From Bacteroides sp. (lineage in GTDB: Bacteria > Bacteroidota > Bacteroidia > Bacteroidales > Bacteroidaceae), in the NCBI GenBank assembly GCA_019412865.1, contig DXOJ01000337.1, positions 1-5,656 on the forward strand: a stretch of 5,656 nt of DNA, in the 5' to 3' direction. Both the position numbers and the translations under genes were made by a program. Positions within the stretch are counted from its first letter, which is position 1, and the number at the start of each line of letters is the position of its first letter. Shown here piece by piece: positions 1 to 5,656 of this stretch. The notes beneath the pieces are model-generated. The model made no database searches and was not told where the DNA came from. It was given only the letters and a program-made list of their open reading frames with translations.

Positions 1-1277
1 AGTGTATGGACCGCGAAAGTCTTCGCAAGATTCAAAGCATACGACTCAAGAAAATAGTAGATTACGTTTATCACAACACGCCTTTCTATCGAAAGAAGAT
101 GCAGGAAATGGGGATTACTCCCGATGACATCAATAGTATTGATGATATTGTAAAACTGCCGTTTACCACGAAACATGATTTAAGAGATAATTATCCGTTC
201 GGACTTTGTGCCGTGCCGATGAGCCAAATTGTACGTATTCATGCTTCTTCCGGAACAACCGGAAAACCGACGGTTGTCGGATATACCCGTAAGGACTTGT
301 CTACATGGGCGGAATGTATATCGCGTGCTTTTACCGCTTATGGAGCGGGGCGTTCTGATATTTTTCAGGTATCATACGGATACGGACTGTTCACGGGCGG
401 ATTGGGAGCACATGCAGGAGCCGAAAATATTGGTGCTTCTGTTATTCCGATGTCCAGTGGTAACACGGAAAAACAGATAACCTTGATGCACGATTTCGGA
501 TCGACCGTGCTGTGTTGTACTCCTTCCTATGCGCTTTATCTGGCAGATGCAATCAAAGATTCCGGTTTGCCGCGTGAAGAATTCCGACTGAAAGTCGGTG
601 CTTTCGGTGCAGAACCCTGGACGGAAAATATGCGTCATGAGATAGAAGAAAAGCTGGGAATCAAAGCATACGATATTTATGGCTTGAGTGAGATTGCCGG
701 ACCGGGTGTCGGGTACGAGTGCGAATGTCAGCACGGGACTCACTTGAATGAAGACCATTACTTCCCGGAAATCATCGACCCGAATACATTGCAACCGGTG
801 GAATCCGGTCAAACGGGAGAACTGGTATTTACTCATTTAACCAAAGAGGGTATGCCGTTACTTCGTTACCGTACGCGTGATTTGACCGCCTTGCATCATG
901 ATAAATGTTCCTGTGGCCGTACATTGGTACGTATGGATCGTATTTTGGGACGTAGTGATGATATGTTGATTATCCGCGGTGTGAATGTATTCCCGACGCA
1001 GATTGAATCAGTCATTCTTGAAATGGAAGAGTTTGAACCGCATTATTTGTTGATAGTAGGTCGTGAAAACAATACCGATACAATGGAACTCCAGGTTGAA
1101 GTACGTCCGGAATTCTATTCGGATGAGATCAACAAAATGCTGGCTTTGAAGAAGAAACTGGGAGGACGTTTGCAAAGCGTACTCGGACTGGGAGTCAACG
1201 TAAAACTGGTAGAGCCTCGCAGCATTGAACGCAGCGTAGGTAAAGCGAAACGTGTAATTGATAACAGAAAGATTTAA
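1..1277 (+). CDS. paaK: Phenylacetate-CoA ligase family protein (aryl-acid:CoA ligase), 5' partial
   Basis: Adenylate-forming enzyme of the PaaK family, expected to activate phenylacetate or a related aryl acid to its CoA thioester with ATP in the cytoplasm. Counting from the Met at base 6: the ATP-binding loop SSGTTGKP is at 81-88, GAEPW at 201-205, the adenylation motif DIYGLSE at 223-229, RTRD at 289-292, the hinge region GRSDDMLIIRGVNVFP at 315-330, and the likely catalytic lysine is K413 in SVGKAKRV. A Cys/His cluster (C239, C241, H243, H246, C301, C303) suggests a structural metal site. The reading frame stays open to base 1 (a Cys codon at 3-5), and family members usually start with about ten more residues, so the ATG at 6 is probably internal and the true start lies left of the window. 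The ACT-domain gene follows after 19 bases. The family is clear; substrate (phenylacetate, indoleacetate, hydroxyphenylacetate) is not decided by sequence. Confidence 0.93.
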   Translation, partial: CMDRESLRKIQSIRLKKIVDYVYHNTPFYRKKMQEMGITPDDINSIDDIVKLPFTTKHDLRDNYPFGLCAVPMSQIVRIHASSGTTGKPTVVGYTRKDLSTWAECISRAFTAYGAGRSDIFQVSYGYGLFTGGLGAHAGAENIGASVIPMSSGNTEKQITLMHDFGSTVLCCTPSYALYLADAIKDSGLPREEFRLKVGAFGAEPWTENMRHEIEEKLGIKAYDIYGLSEIAGPGVGYECECQHGTHLNEDHYFPEIIDPNTLQPVESGQTGELVFTHLTKEGMPLLRYRTRDLTALHHDKCSCGRTLVRMDRILGRSDDMLIIRGVNVFPTQIESVILEMEEFEPHYLLIVGRENNTDTMELQVEVRPEFYSDEINKMLALKKKLGGRLQSVLGLGVNVKLVEPRSIERSVGKAKRVIDNRKI

Positions 1278-1296
1278 TACTTAAAACTTTACGATA

Positions 1297-1722
1297 ATGG
1301 TAGCAAAACAACTTTCTATTTTTTTGGAAAATAAGTCAGGCCGTTTGACGGAAGTGACTGAAGTGCTGGCGAAAGAAAATATCAATCTTTCTGCCTTGTG
1401 CATTGCCGAAAATGCTGATTTTGGTATTTTGCGTGGAATTGTATCCGATCCGGATAGAGCATACAAAGCTTTAAAAGATAATCATTTTGCAGTGAATGTG
1501 ACTGATGTAGTAGGTATAAGCTGTCCCAACATACCAGGTGCTTTGGCAAAAGTGCTGGGATATTTATCAGAAGAGGGCGTATTTATTGAATATATGTATT
1601 CGTTTGCCAATAACCATATTGCAAACGTAGTGATTCGCCCCAGCAACCTGGATAAGTGTATCGAGGTATTGAAAGAAAAGAAAGTCGATCTATTGGCTGC
1701 AAGTGACTTGTATAAGCTGTAA
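1297..1722 (+). CDS. Tandem ACT-domain protein, putative amino-acid-binding regulator
   Basis: A 141-residue protein made of two ACT domains and nothing else. ACT1 covers roughly residues 4-70, with the turn N12-K-S-G15-R-L17 after the first strand. ACT2 covers roughly 71-136, with the matching turn N78-I-P80-G81-A-L83. ACT domains bind small ligands, most often amino acids, at domain interfaces, and control a linked or partner enzyme. There is no catalytic domain, so the protein is probably a free-standing sensor. It lies 19 bases after the aryl-acid:CoA ligase gene, in the same direction and with no terminator between, so the two are likely co-transcribed; control of aryl-acid or aromatic amino-acid flux is a reasonable inference, not shown. 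Databases often label such proteins as acetolactate synthase small-subunit-like, but no acetolactate synthase gene is nearby. No clear Shine-Dalgarno sequence precedes the ATG, which is normal for this phylum. Confidence 0.9.
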   Translation: MVAKQLSIFLENKSGRLTEVTEVLAKENINLSALCIAENADFGILRGIVSDPDRAYKALKDNHFAVNVTDVVGISCPNIPGALAKVLGYLSEEGVFIEYMYSFANNHIANVVIRPSNLDKCIEVLKEKKVDLLAASDLYKL

Positions 1723-1723
1723 A

Positions 1724-1758
1724 TATAACAGTGAGCAATAAATAATGAACGGTAAACA
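1724..1758 (+). repeat. Degenerate 7-base tandem repeat, about five units
   Basis: Directly after the ACT stop codon the sequence can be read as successive heptamers TATAACA, GTGAGCA, ATAAATA, ATGAACG and GTAAACA, loosely RTRAACA. The last four units agree at position 2 (T) and position 4 (A), and mostly at 5-7. The final two units run into the left arm of the terminator hairpin. The units are diverged and A-rich, so a chance origin cannot be excluded. Confidence 0.35.
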
Positions 1759-1803
1759 GTTGTGTTATCCAACTCAAGGACAACGCAACTGCTTACCGTT
1801 TTT
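1748..1803 (+). terminator. Long-hairpin intrinsic terminator after the paaK-ACT unit
   Basis: The arms 1748-1762 and 1786-1800 pair over 15 positions with a single A-C mismatch (1756/1792). The stem continues through a T-G wobble (1763/1785) and a further seven positions (1764-1770 with 1778-1784, one A-C mismatch at 1767/1781), leaving a 7-base loop at 1771-1777. Five T's (1799-1803) end and follow the right arm. The position, 25 bases after the ACT stop codon, fits the end of that transcript. The stem is longer than most intrinsic terminators. Confidence 0.75.
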
Positions 1804-1812
1804 ACTATAAAT

Positions 1813-1891
1813 ATAGTGACGCTATCCGGTGAAGATAGCGATGGTATATGCTAACGATACCGTCACTATCCCGAACACATACCGTCACTAT
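1813..1891. repeat. Four imperfectly palindromic 13-mers at exact 22-base spacing
   Basis: Copies start at 1813 (ATAGTGACGCTAT), 1835 (ATAGCGATGGTAT), 1857 (ATACCGTCACTAT) and 1879 (ATACCGTCACTAT). The last two are identical. The first is the reverse complement of these with 12 of 13 matches, and the second with 11 of 13. Each unit is itself a weak palindrome of the form ATAnnGnCnnTAT. The step is 22 bases each time, about two turns of B-DNA, so all copies face the same side of the helix; the 9 bases between copies are not conserved. Copies 2 and 3 can form a hairpin (1834-1847 with 1857-1870). Either a protein-binding array or a dispersed intergenic repeat would fit. Confidence 0.7.
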
Positions 1892-2001
1892 TGCGAGTCG
1901 TTTATAATCTGCTGTTTATAGTTTGTCGTTTGCAATTCGACGTCATTTTCTCTCCTTTTGTCGATGTTTAACGCCTTTTATGTATTAAAAAACACAGATT
2001 A

Positions 2002-2033
2002 ATTGCTAAATTCCCAGCGAATAAGTAACTTTG
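2002..2033 (+). promoter_or_regulatory. Bacteroidota-type promoter for bamD-rpoZ-DUF4293
   Basis: TAACTTTG at 2026-2033 matches the -7 consensus TAnnTTTG of the Bacteroidota primary sigma factor exactly. Twenty bases upstream, ATTG at 2002-2005 matches three of four bases of the -33 element TTTG. Transcription would start about 2038-2041, giving a leader of only 12-15 bases before the bamD ATG at 2053. The leader (attatttttaaatagg) is A/T-rich with no strong Shine-Dalgarno sequence. Confidence 0.7.
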
Positions 2034-2052
2034 CGCATTATTTTTAAATAGG

Positions 2053-2856
2053 ATGAAGAAAAATATCATTATAACTTTGCTTGCGGCGGCTACTCTTACA
2101 TCATGTGGGGAGTATAATAAATTGCTGAAAAGCACCGATTACGAATACAAGTACGAAGCCGCCAAAAACTATTTTGCGAAGGGACAGTATAATCGTTCAG
2201 CTACGTTGCTGAATGAGTTGATAACCATTCTGAAAGGAACCGATAAAGCGGAAGAATCTTTGTATATGTTGGGAATGAGCTACTATAATCAGAAAGATTA
2301 TCAGACAGCTGCCCAGACATTTATTACCTATTTCAATACATATCCTCGTGGTACTTTTACCGAATTGGCACGTTTCCATGCAGGTAAAGCTTTATTTCTG
2401 GATACTCCGGAACCACGTTTGGATCAGTCAAGTACTTATCAGGCTATCCAGCAATTGCAGATGTTCATGGAGTATTTCCCGAACAGCACAAAGAAGCAGG
2501 AAGCACAGGATATGATTTTTGCTTTACAGGATAAACTGGTTTTGAAAGAGCTTTATTCAGCAAGGTTATATTATAATCTGGGTAATTATTTAGGCAATAA
2601 CTATGAGTCTTGTGTAATCACAGCTCAAAATGCATTGAAGGATTATCCTTATACTGATTATCGTGAAGAACTTTCCATTTTGGTTCTGCGTGCAAGACAC
2701 GAAATGGCTATCTATAGCGTTGAAGACAAGAAGATGGATCGTTACCGCGAAACGATTGATGAATATTACGCTTTTAAGAATGAATTTCCTGAAAGTAAAT
2801 ATTTGAAAGAAGCCGAGAAGATATTCAATGAATCACAAAAAGTAATTAAAGACTAA
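2053..2856 (+). CDS. bamD: Outer membrane protein assembly factor BamD (lipoprotein)
   Basis: A 267-residue lipoprotein of the BAM complex, which folds beta-barrel proteins into the outer membrane. Residues 1-17 are a lipoprotein signal peptide (Lys at 2-3, hydrophobic core, lipobox L15-T-S-C18), with C18 the lipid-modified cysteine. No acidic run follows the cysteine, so there is no obvious surface-export signal; this fits anchoring on the periplasmic face. The rest is helical with tetratricopeptide-like repeats at roughly 33-66, 67-100, 104-145, 165-200 and 205-248, including phrases such as AAKNYFAKGQYNRSA and LGMSYYNQKDYQTAAQTF that are typical of YfiO/BamD. The length is usual for the family. 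It is the first gene of its transcript, with a promoter about 20 bases upstream, and rpoZ follows after 14 bases. The start is well supported by the signal peptide. Confidence 0.93.
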   Translation: MKKNIIITLLAAATLTSCGEYNKLLKSTDYEYKYEAAKNYFAKGQYNRSATLLNELITILKGTDKAEESLYMLGMSYYNQKDYQTAAQTFITYFNTYPRGTFTELARFHAGKALFLDTPEPRLDQSSTYQAIQQLQMFMEYFPNSTKKQEAQDMIFALQDKLVLKELYSARLYYNLGNYLGNNYESCVITAQNALKDYPYTDYREELSILVLRARHEMAIYSVEDKKMDRYRETIDEYYAFKNEFPESKYLKEAEKIFNESQKVIKD

Positions 2857-2870
2857 ATTTAAATAGATTT

Positions 2871-3206
2871 ATGGACTACAAAAAAACGAATGCTCCTGCT
2901 ACAACAGTAACCCGTGACATGATGGAACTCTGTGCTGATACAGGTAATGTTTATGAAACAGTTGCCATTATTGGTAAGCGTGCTAATCAGATCAGTGTAG
3001 AAATCAAAAACGATCTTTCTAAGAAACTAGCAGAGTTTGCTTCTTACAATGACAATTTGGAAGAAGTGTTTGAAAATAGAGAGCAAATCGAAATTTCTCG
3101 TTATTATGAGAAATTGCCGAAACCGGACTTGATTGCTACGCAAGAATACATCGAAGGGAAAATTTATTATAGAAATCCGGCTAAGGAGAAAGAAAAACTT
3201 CAGTAA
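2871..3206 (+). CDS. rpoZ: DNA-directed RNA polymerase subunit omega (RpoZ/Rpb6 family)
   Basis: A 111-residue protein matching the Bacteroidota form of omega, a small subunit that helps the beta-prime subunit fold and assemble into RNA polymerase. The omega core is the helix region at about 26-42 (NVYETVAIIGKRANQIS), which carries the Ala-Lys-Arg-Ala-like pattern of the family. The C-terminal part (76-101, with SRYYEKLPKPDLIATQEYI then EGKIYYR) is, as far as I recall, conserved in this phylum and absent from E. coli omega. The tail is Lys/Glu-rich. It starts 14 bases after bamD with no terminator between, so it is very likely co-transcribed. An alternative start further in (Met17/Met18) would remove conserved sequence and is less likely. 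Such proteins are sometimes annotated only as hypothetical or Rpb6-domain proteins. Confidence 0.88.
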   Translation: MDYKKTNAPATTVTRDMMELCADTGNVYETVAIIGKRANQISVEIKNDLSKKLAEFASYNDNLEEVFENREQIEISRYYEKLPKPDLIATQEYIEGKIYYRNPAKEKEKLQ

Positions 3207-3314
3207 TTTATTTTCTGACGAAGAATTTGATAGTCAAGTAGTAAGTGGGATGATGATCCCTGCTCCTTATTGCTTGGCTATTATTGTTTAACTCAACTAC
3301 TATTTAGAATACTT

Positions 3315-3758
3315 ATGATTCAACGAATTCAAACTGTTTATTTATTGATTGTTGTAGGATTGCTGATTACAGCCATGTGTTTGCCGATGGGCTACTTCAT
3401 TGATGCAATGGGAGAACATCCTTTTAAGGCATTAGGATTGGAAGTAAACGGTACTATTCAGTCTACATGGGGCTTGTTCGGAATTCTGATGGTTAGCACC
3501 ATCGTGGCTGTGGCAACTATCTTTTTATATAAGAACCGTATGTTGCAGATTCGCATGACAATTTTCAATAGCTTATTATTAGTAGGTTATTACATTGCTG
3601 CCCTTGCTTTTTATTTTGCATTGAAGAATGATGAAAATATGTTCCGTATAGGCTGGGCATTGTGTTTGCCGCTTGTTTCCATCATCCTGAATATACTGGC
3701 TATCCGTGCTATCGGACGGGATGAGGTGATGGTAAAAGCTGCGGATAGATTGCGATAA
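3315..3758 (+). CDS. DUF4293 family four-helix integral membrane protein
   Basis: A 147-residue membrane protein of unknown function. Four hydrophobic helices lie at about residues 8-27, 52-72, 82-103 and 112-134, followed by a short charged tail (RAIGRDEVMVKAADRLR) that is probably cytoplasmic. The opening MIQRIQTVYLLIVVG and the closing RDE-AADRLR pattern are typical of DUF4293, a family largely confined to Bacteroidota. I chose the ATG at 3315; the same frame extends upstream to a TTG at 3270, but the extra 15 residues do not resemble the family. It lies 108 bases after rpoZ in the same direction and ends just before a strong terminator, so it is probably the last gene of the bamD transcript, although a weak internal promoter in the gap cannot be ruled out. 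No function can be given from sequence. Confidence 0.85.
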   Translation: MIQRIQTVYLLIVVGLLITAMCLPMGYFIDAMGEHPFKALGLEVNGTIQSTWGLFGILMVSTIVAVATIFLYKNRMLQIRMTIFNSLLLVGYYIAALAFYFALKNDENMFRIGWALCLPLVSIILNILAIRAIGRDEVMVKAADRLR

Positions 3759-3783
3759 AAAGGACTAAAGTCCCCAGAAATAG

Positions 3784-3823
3784 AAATCCCCGCTAATTCG
3801 TTTAGAGTTAGTGGGGATTTTTT
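3784..3823. terminator. Strong intrinsic terminator between convergent genes, likely bidirectional
   Basis: The arms 3784-3799 and 3805-3820 form a 16-bp stem with a core of four C-G pairs, two G-T wobbles (3792/3812 and 3797/3807) and a 5-base loop (3800-3804). Six T's (3818-3823) follow on the + strand, ending the DUF4293 transcript 26 bases after its stop codon. On the - strand the same stem has two A-C mismatches in place of the wobbles but is followed by a U-rich run (TTTCTATTTC), so it may also stop transcription of the genes entering from the right. Confidence 0.85.
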
Positions 3824-3890
3824 AGTTCGTTATGAATGGGATTTTGTTTATAAATAAGAGGTTTTAATCTCTTCCTCCTTGAAAGAGGGG

Positions 3891-4625
3891 TTATTTCTTC
3901 AAATCAAATAAATATGTGAGCTTTATGGTAATGGTTCCATGCGCTGCACGGGCGAAATAATCTTTTTTAGTAGTGCTGTAGAAATCAGACAGGGCAAAGT
4001 AATAACGGCCTTCAACGATGAAGCTACCAGCTTTCTTTGTTCTAAGTTCTACACCACCGCCACCGGCAATACCATAGTCAAATTTATTTTGAATCTTAAC
4101 TCCGTACAGGGCTTTCTGTGTATCAGATAAGCTATTCATATCAATACCTTTTATTGTTTCCGATTCACTGATTAGAAAGCTGATTTGAGGACCTGCATGG
4201 ACAAAGAATTGCAATCCTCTGTCTCGTCCGAAAGCGAGGTGAGCGAGGAAAGGAATATCTATATAAGTCATTTTGCGGGTGTAAGTTTTAGTAGGGTCCT
4301 TCGAAGTGACTTCATATCCGTTGGCGTCCAGTGATATTGTTTCAAATAATTGGTCCCAGCCTCGTTGCGAGACATTCAACTCGACCTGTGCGCCACAAAT
4401 CATGGCAAAATACTTCTCGGATATATAACGTGCTGTCAAACCTCCGGTAATTCCCATCAGGCTATTTTGCTTGATGGTGGGAGTAAAGGAAGCACTGTTT
4501 AAATTGACACCTCCATTGATACCTACCGATAAATTGTTTCGTGCTTCTCCGATTTGAGCGACAGCAGGAAGGGCAAATCCTGTAAGTAGGAGTGTTGCGA
4601 TCAAAAATGGTTTTATCTTTATCAT
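3891..4625 (-). CDS. Outer-membrane beta-barrel protein, PorT-like (OMP_b-brl_2 fold)
   Basis: A 244-residue exported protein with a signal peptide at 1-23 (Lys3, Lys5, hydrophobic core, A21-V-A23 cleavage motif before Q24). The mature part is rich in alternating hydrophobic/polar strands and glycine-aromatic turns, such as LSVGINGGVNL, YIDIPFLAHLAFG, FFVHAGPQISFLI and YGIAGGGGVELR. The YIDIP-L-hairpin pattern is typical of the PorT/OMP_b-brl_2 barrel family of Bacteroidota, predicted to form a small barrel in the outer membrane. I chose the ATG at 4625; the frame also has a TTG at 4646, but that would overlap the upstream gene and put seven polar residues before the signal peptide. It starts 7 bases after the stop of the upstream binding-protein gene, a tight operon arrangement. 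Nothing shows that it is the type IX secretion component PorT itself; PorT-like barrels are numerous. Confidence 0.8.
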   Translation of the reverse strand: MIKIKPFLIATLLLTGFALPAVAQIGEARNNLSVGINGGVNLNSASFTPTIKQNSLMGITGGLTARYISEKYFAMICGAQVELNVSQRGWDQLFETISLDANGYEVTSKDPTKTYTRKMTYIDIPFLAHLAFGRDRGLQFFVHAGPQISFLISESETIKGIDMNSLSDTQKALYGVKIQNKFDYGIAGGGGVELRTKKAGSFIVEGRYYFALSDFYSTTKKDYFARAAHGTITIKLTYLFDLKK

Positions 4626-4632
4626 TTTCGTA

Positions 4633-5656
4633 TTATTCGAAGTCAAGTTTTACTAATTCAAAATTCTTAGTGAAACGTATGAAGAACACCTTTTTATTAA
4701 TAAATCCTCCCCAGTTATTCACACGTTGGAATTTGAATCCGGTCTGGATAGGAGTCAGGTTCATTTTAGGCAGATTGTTTTCCAGTTCCGAGCCGTAAAG
4801 TGATAATCCTTTCAGGAAGAAGAAACCGGTGTCAAAACCCAGCATTGCGTAATTAGGGTATTTGCTTGCCAAATCTTTGCTATACCATTTATGGTAAGCA
4901 TTGGTAAACTGCACAGCTGCCGGGAACAACGTATTCGTATAGAATGAAGAATAGAAATATACATCCAATTCAAAGAAGTTTTCCAGATGATCTCTGGTAT
5001 AGGTCTGCCATTCCGGATAGCCGAACAGATGAATATTCTCTGCAGGATTCTCTCTGACTAACAGCGTCAGTTGAGGAAGTATCTTAATTAGTAAGACATT
5101 GTTGCCTGATGTCGGAATAAAGATGTTTTCTTTATCACTGCGGAGCGCTGCTTTCAACGTTTCTTTCGTTGCGCTTTCACTGACGGTTCTCATTGGAATT
5201 CCTTTGCTTTTCAACTCTTGTTTCAAGCCGCTGATAAATTCCGCTTTCTCCTTATCAACGCTCGCCGGTTCTATGAAGATAACGTTTGCATTGGGGAATT
5301 GACGGGTGAAGTGTTCATAAACCTCTGAATATAAGTAAGATTGAGGCGTATTGATCTGATAAACAGCCGGGTTGTTGAATACCTCTTCTCCTTTTTGAGA
5401 GAAAGGAATCACCAGGCGTATGTCGTTCTTCTCTGCGAAGTCGGACAATGGCTTTATTTGATTCTGATGCATCGGACCGAAGATGATATTCATACTTTTC
5501 ATCTCGTTCTTGGCAAGAATCGTATTTAATGTAGAAACCTCTTTTCCGCAATCATATACATATAGATCAAGAGAAATACCTGTACGTTTCAGACTGTCTA
5601 CTGCCATCAGGAAACCTTCGTAGTATTCCACCATACGTTTGTCTTCCTGGAAAGGC
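4633..5656 (-). CDS. Type-1 periplasmic-binding-protein-fold envelope protein (probable LysM/PBP1 protein), 5' partial
   Basis: At least 341 residues of a larger protein; the frame is open to the window edge (reading PFQEDKR before the Met at 5634), so that Met is probably internal. The visible part has the alternating strand-helix pattern of a type-1 periplasmic binding fold (Peripla_BP_6-like). Counting from that Met, LDLYVYD lies at 23-29, MNIIFGPMHQNQIKPLSDFA near 48-67, IRLVIPFSQKG near 72-82, NANVIFIEP near 115-123, ENIHLFGYPEWQTYT near 200-214 and AMLGFDTGFFFLKGLSLYG near 268-286. In Bacteroidota this arrangement is often preceded by N-terminal LysM peptidoglycan-binding repeats; that part would lie outside the window, so the label is inferred. 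Transporter subunits are absent nearby, so a role in nutrient uptake is not supported. A PorT-like barrel gene follows after 7 bases. A structural role in the periplasm or at peptidoglycan is the likelier reading. Confidence 0.75.
   Translation of the reverse strand, partial: PFQEDKRMVEYYEGFLMAVDSLKRTGISLDLYVYDCGKEVSTLNTILAKNEMKSMNIIFGPMHQNQIKPLSDFAEKNDIRLVIPFSQKGEEVFNNPAVYQINTPQSYLYSEVYEHFTRQFPNANVIFIEPASVDKEKAEFISGLKQELKSKGIPMRTVSESATKETLKAALRSDKENIFIPTSGNNVLLIKILPQLTLLVRENPAENIHLFGYPEWQTYTRDHLENFFELDVYFYSSFYTNTLFPAAVQFTNAYHKWYSKDLASKYPNYAMLGFDTGFFFLKGLSLYGSELENNLPKMNLTPIQTGFKFQRVNNWGGFINKKVFFIRFTKNFELVKLDFE

Larger units (their letters stand above)
1723..2052. other. 330-base intergenic region between the ACT gene and bamD
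   Basis: This gap holds, in order, a degenerate heptamer run (1724-1758), a long hairpin terminator (1748-1803), four 22-base-phased 13-mers (1813-1891) and a promoter before bamD (2002-2033). The stretch 1892-2001 is A/T-rich; apart from a weak GTCG/CGAC inverted repeat (1925-1928 and 1938-1941) I see nothing interpretable in it. No credible reading frame crosses the region on the + strand. Two open frames on the - strand begin in it but run antisense through the ACT gene and look like shadows. Confidence 0.8.

Noticed and set aside
6..8. ATG at base 6 as the true start of the ligase
   Set aside because: The frame is open to base 1 with a Cys codon directly before this ATG, and family members usually carry about ten more N-terminal residues, so the gene is treated as cut by the window edge.
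372..836. 154-residue open frame on the - strand inside the ligase gene
   Set aside because: It lies fully antisense to a strongly supported gene, has no recognisable domain, and has the look of a codon-bias shadow.
3133..3291. Open + frame overlapping the rpoZ end and running into the gap, as a possible broken gene
   Set aside because: There is no start codon until 3250 and no recognisable protein similarity; it is most likely chance.
3270..3314. N-terminal extension of the DUF4293 protein from a TTG at 3270
   Set aside because: The start would be TTG, and the 15 added residues do not fit the family, whose members begin with the MIQRIQ-type sequence encoded at 3315.
3762..3773. Small palindrome GGACT-AA-AGTCC after DUF4293
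   Set aside because: A 5-bp stem with a 2-base loop is unlikely to be stable as RNA and has no T-run; the terminator at 3784-3823 explains the region better.
3856..3888. Weak alternative hairpins just after the - strand barrel gene (AAGAG/CTCTT and CCTC/GAGG)
   Set aside because: The stems are only 4-5 bp, compete with one another and lack a good U-run on the - strand, so they were not called as a terminator.
4626..4646. Upstream TTG start for the beta-barrel gene, overlapping the binding-protein gene
   Set aside because: The ATG at 4625 gives a clean signal peptide and a non-overlapping 7-base junction; the TTG would add seven polar residues ahead of the signal peptide.

Overview
The window looks like an ordinary chromosomal segment of a Bacteroides-type organism (Bacteroidota, order Bacteroidales). 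The evidence is the diverged omega subunit with its Bacteroidota-type C-terminus, a DUF4293 membrane protein, an OMP_b-brl_2/PorT-like barrel, a promoter matching the Bacteroidota sigma-ABfr consensus (TAnnTTTG), and A/T-rich gene starts without clear Shine-Dalgarno sequences. Base composition and codon use look even throughout, and I see no insertion sequence, phage, CRISPR, tRNA or rRNA.

Left block (1-1803, + strand): the 3' part of a phenylacetate-CoA ligase-type aryl-acid:CoA ligase (its true start lies just left of the window), then a tandem ACT-domain protein 19 bases later. The pair is closed by a long hairpin terminator. It reads as an aryl-acid activation step plus a possible amino-acid-sensing regulator; the redox partner usually found with it would be upstream and is not visible.

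Intergenic block (1723-2052, 330 bases): a degenerate 7-base tandem run, the hairpin terminator, four copies of an imperfectly palindromic 13-mer spaced exactly 22 bases apart, and a good promoter just before bamD. This is the least explained part of the window.

Middle block (2053-3823, + strand): bamD (outer-membrane assembly lipoprotein), rpoZ (RNA polymerase omega) and a four-helix DUF4293 membrane protein, all in one direction and ended by a strong terminator that probably works on both strands.

Right block (3891-5656, - strand, convergent): a large protein with a type-1 periplasmic-binding-protein fold (5' end outside the window), followed 7 bases later by an outer-membrane beta-barrel protein. 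Both look like cell-envelope proteins.

All seven genes fit known families. I found no convincing new multi-gene system; the phased 22-base repeat is the main unexplained signal.
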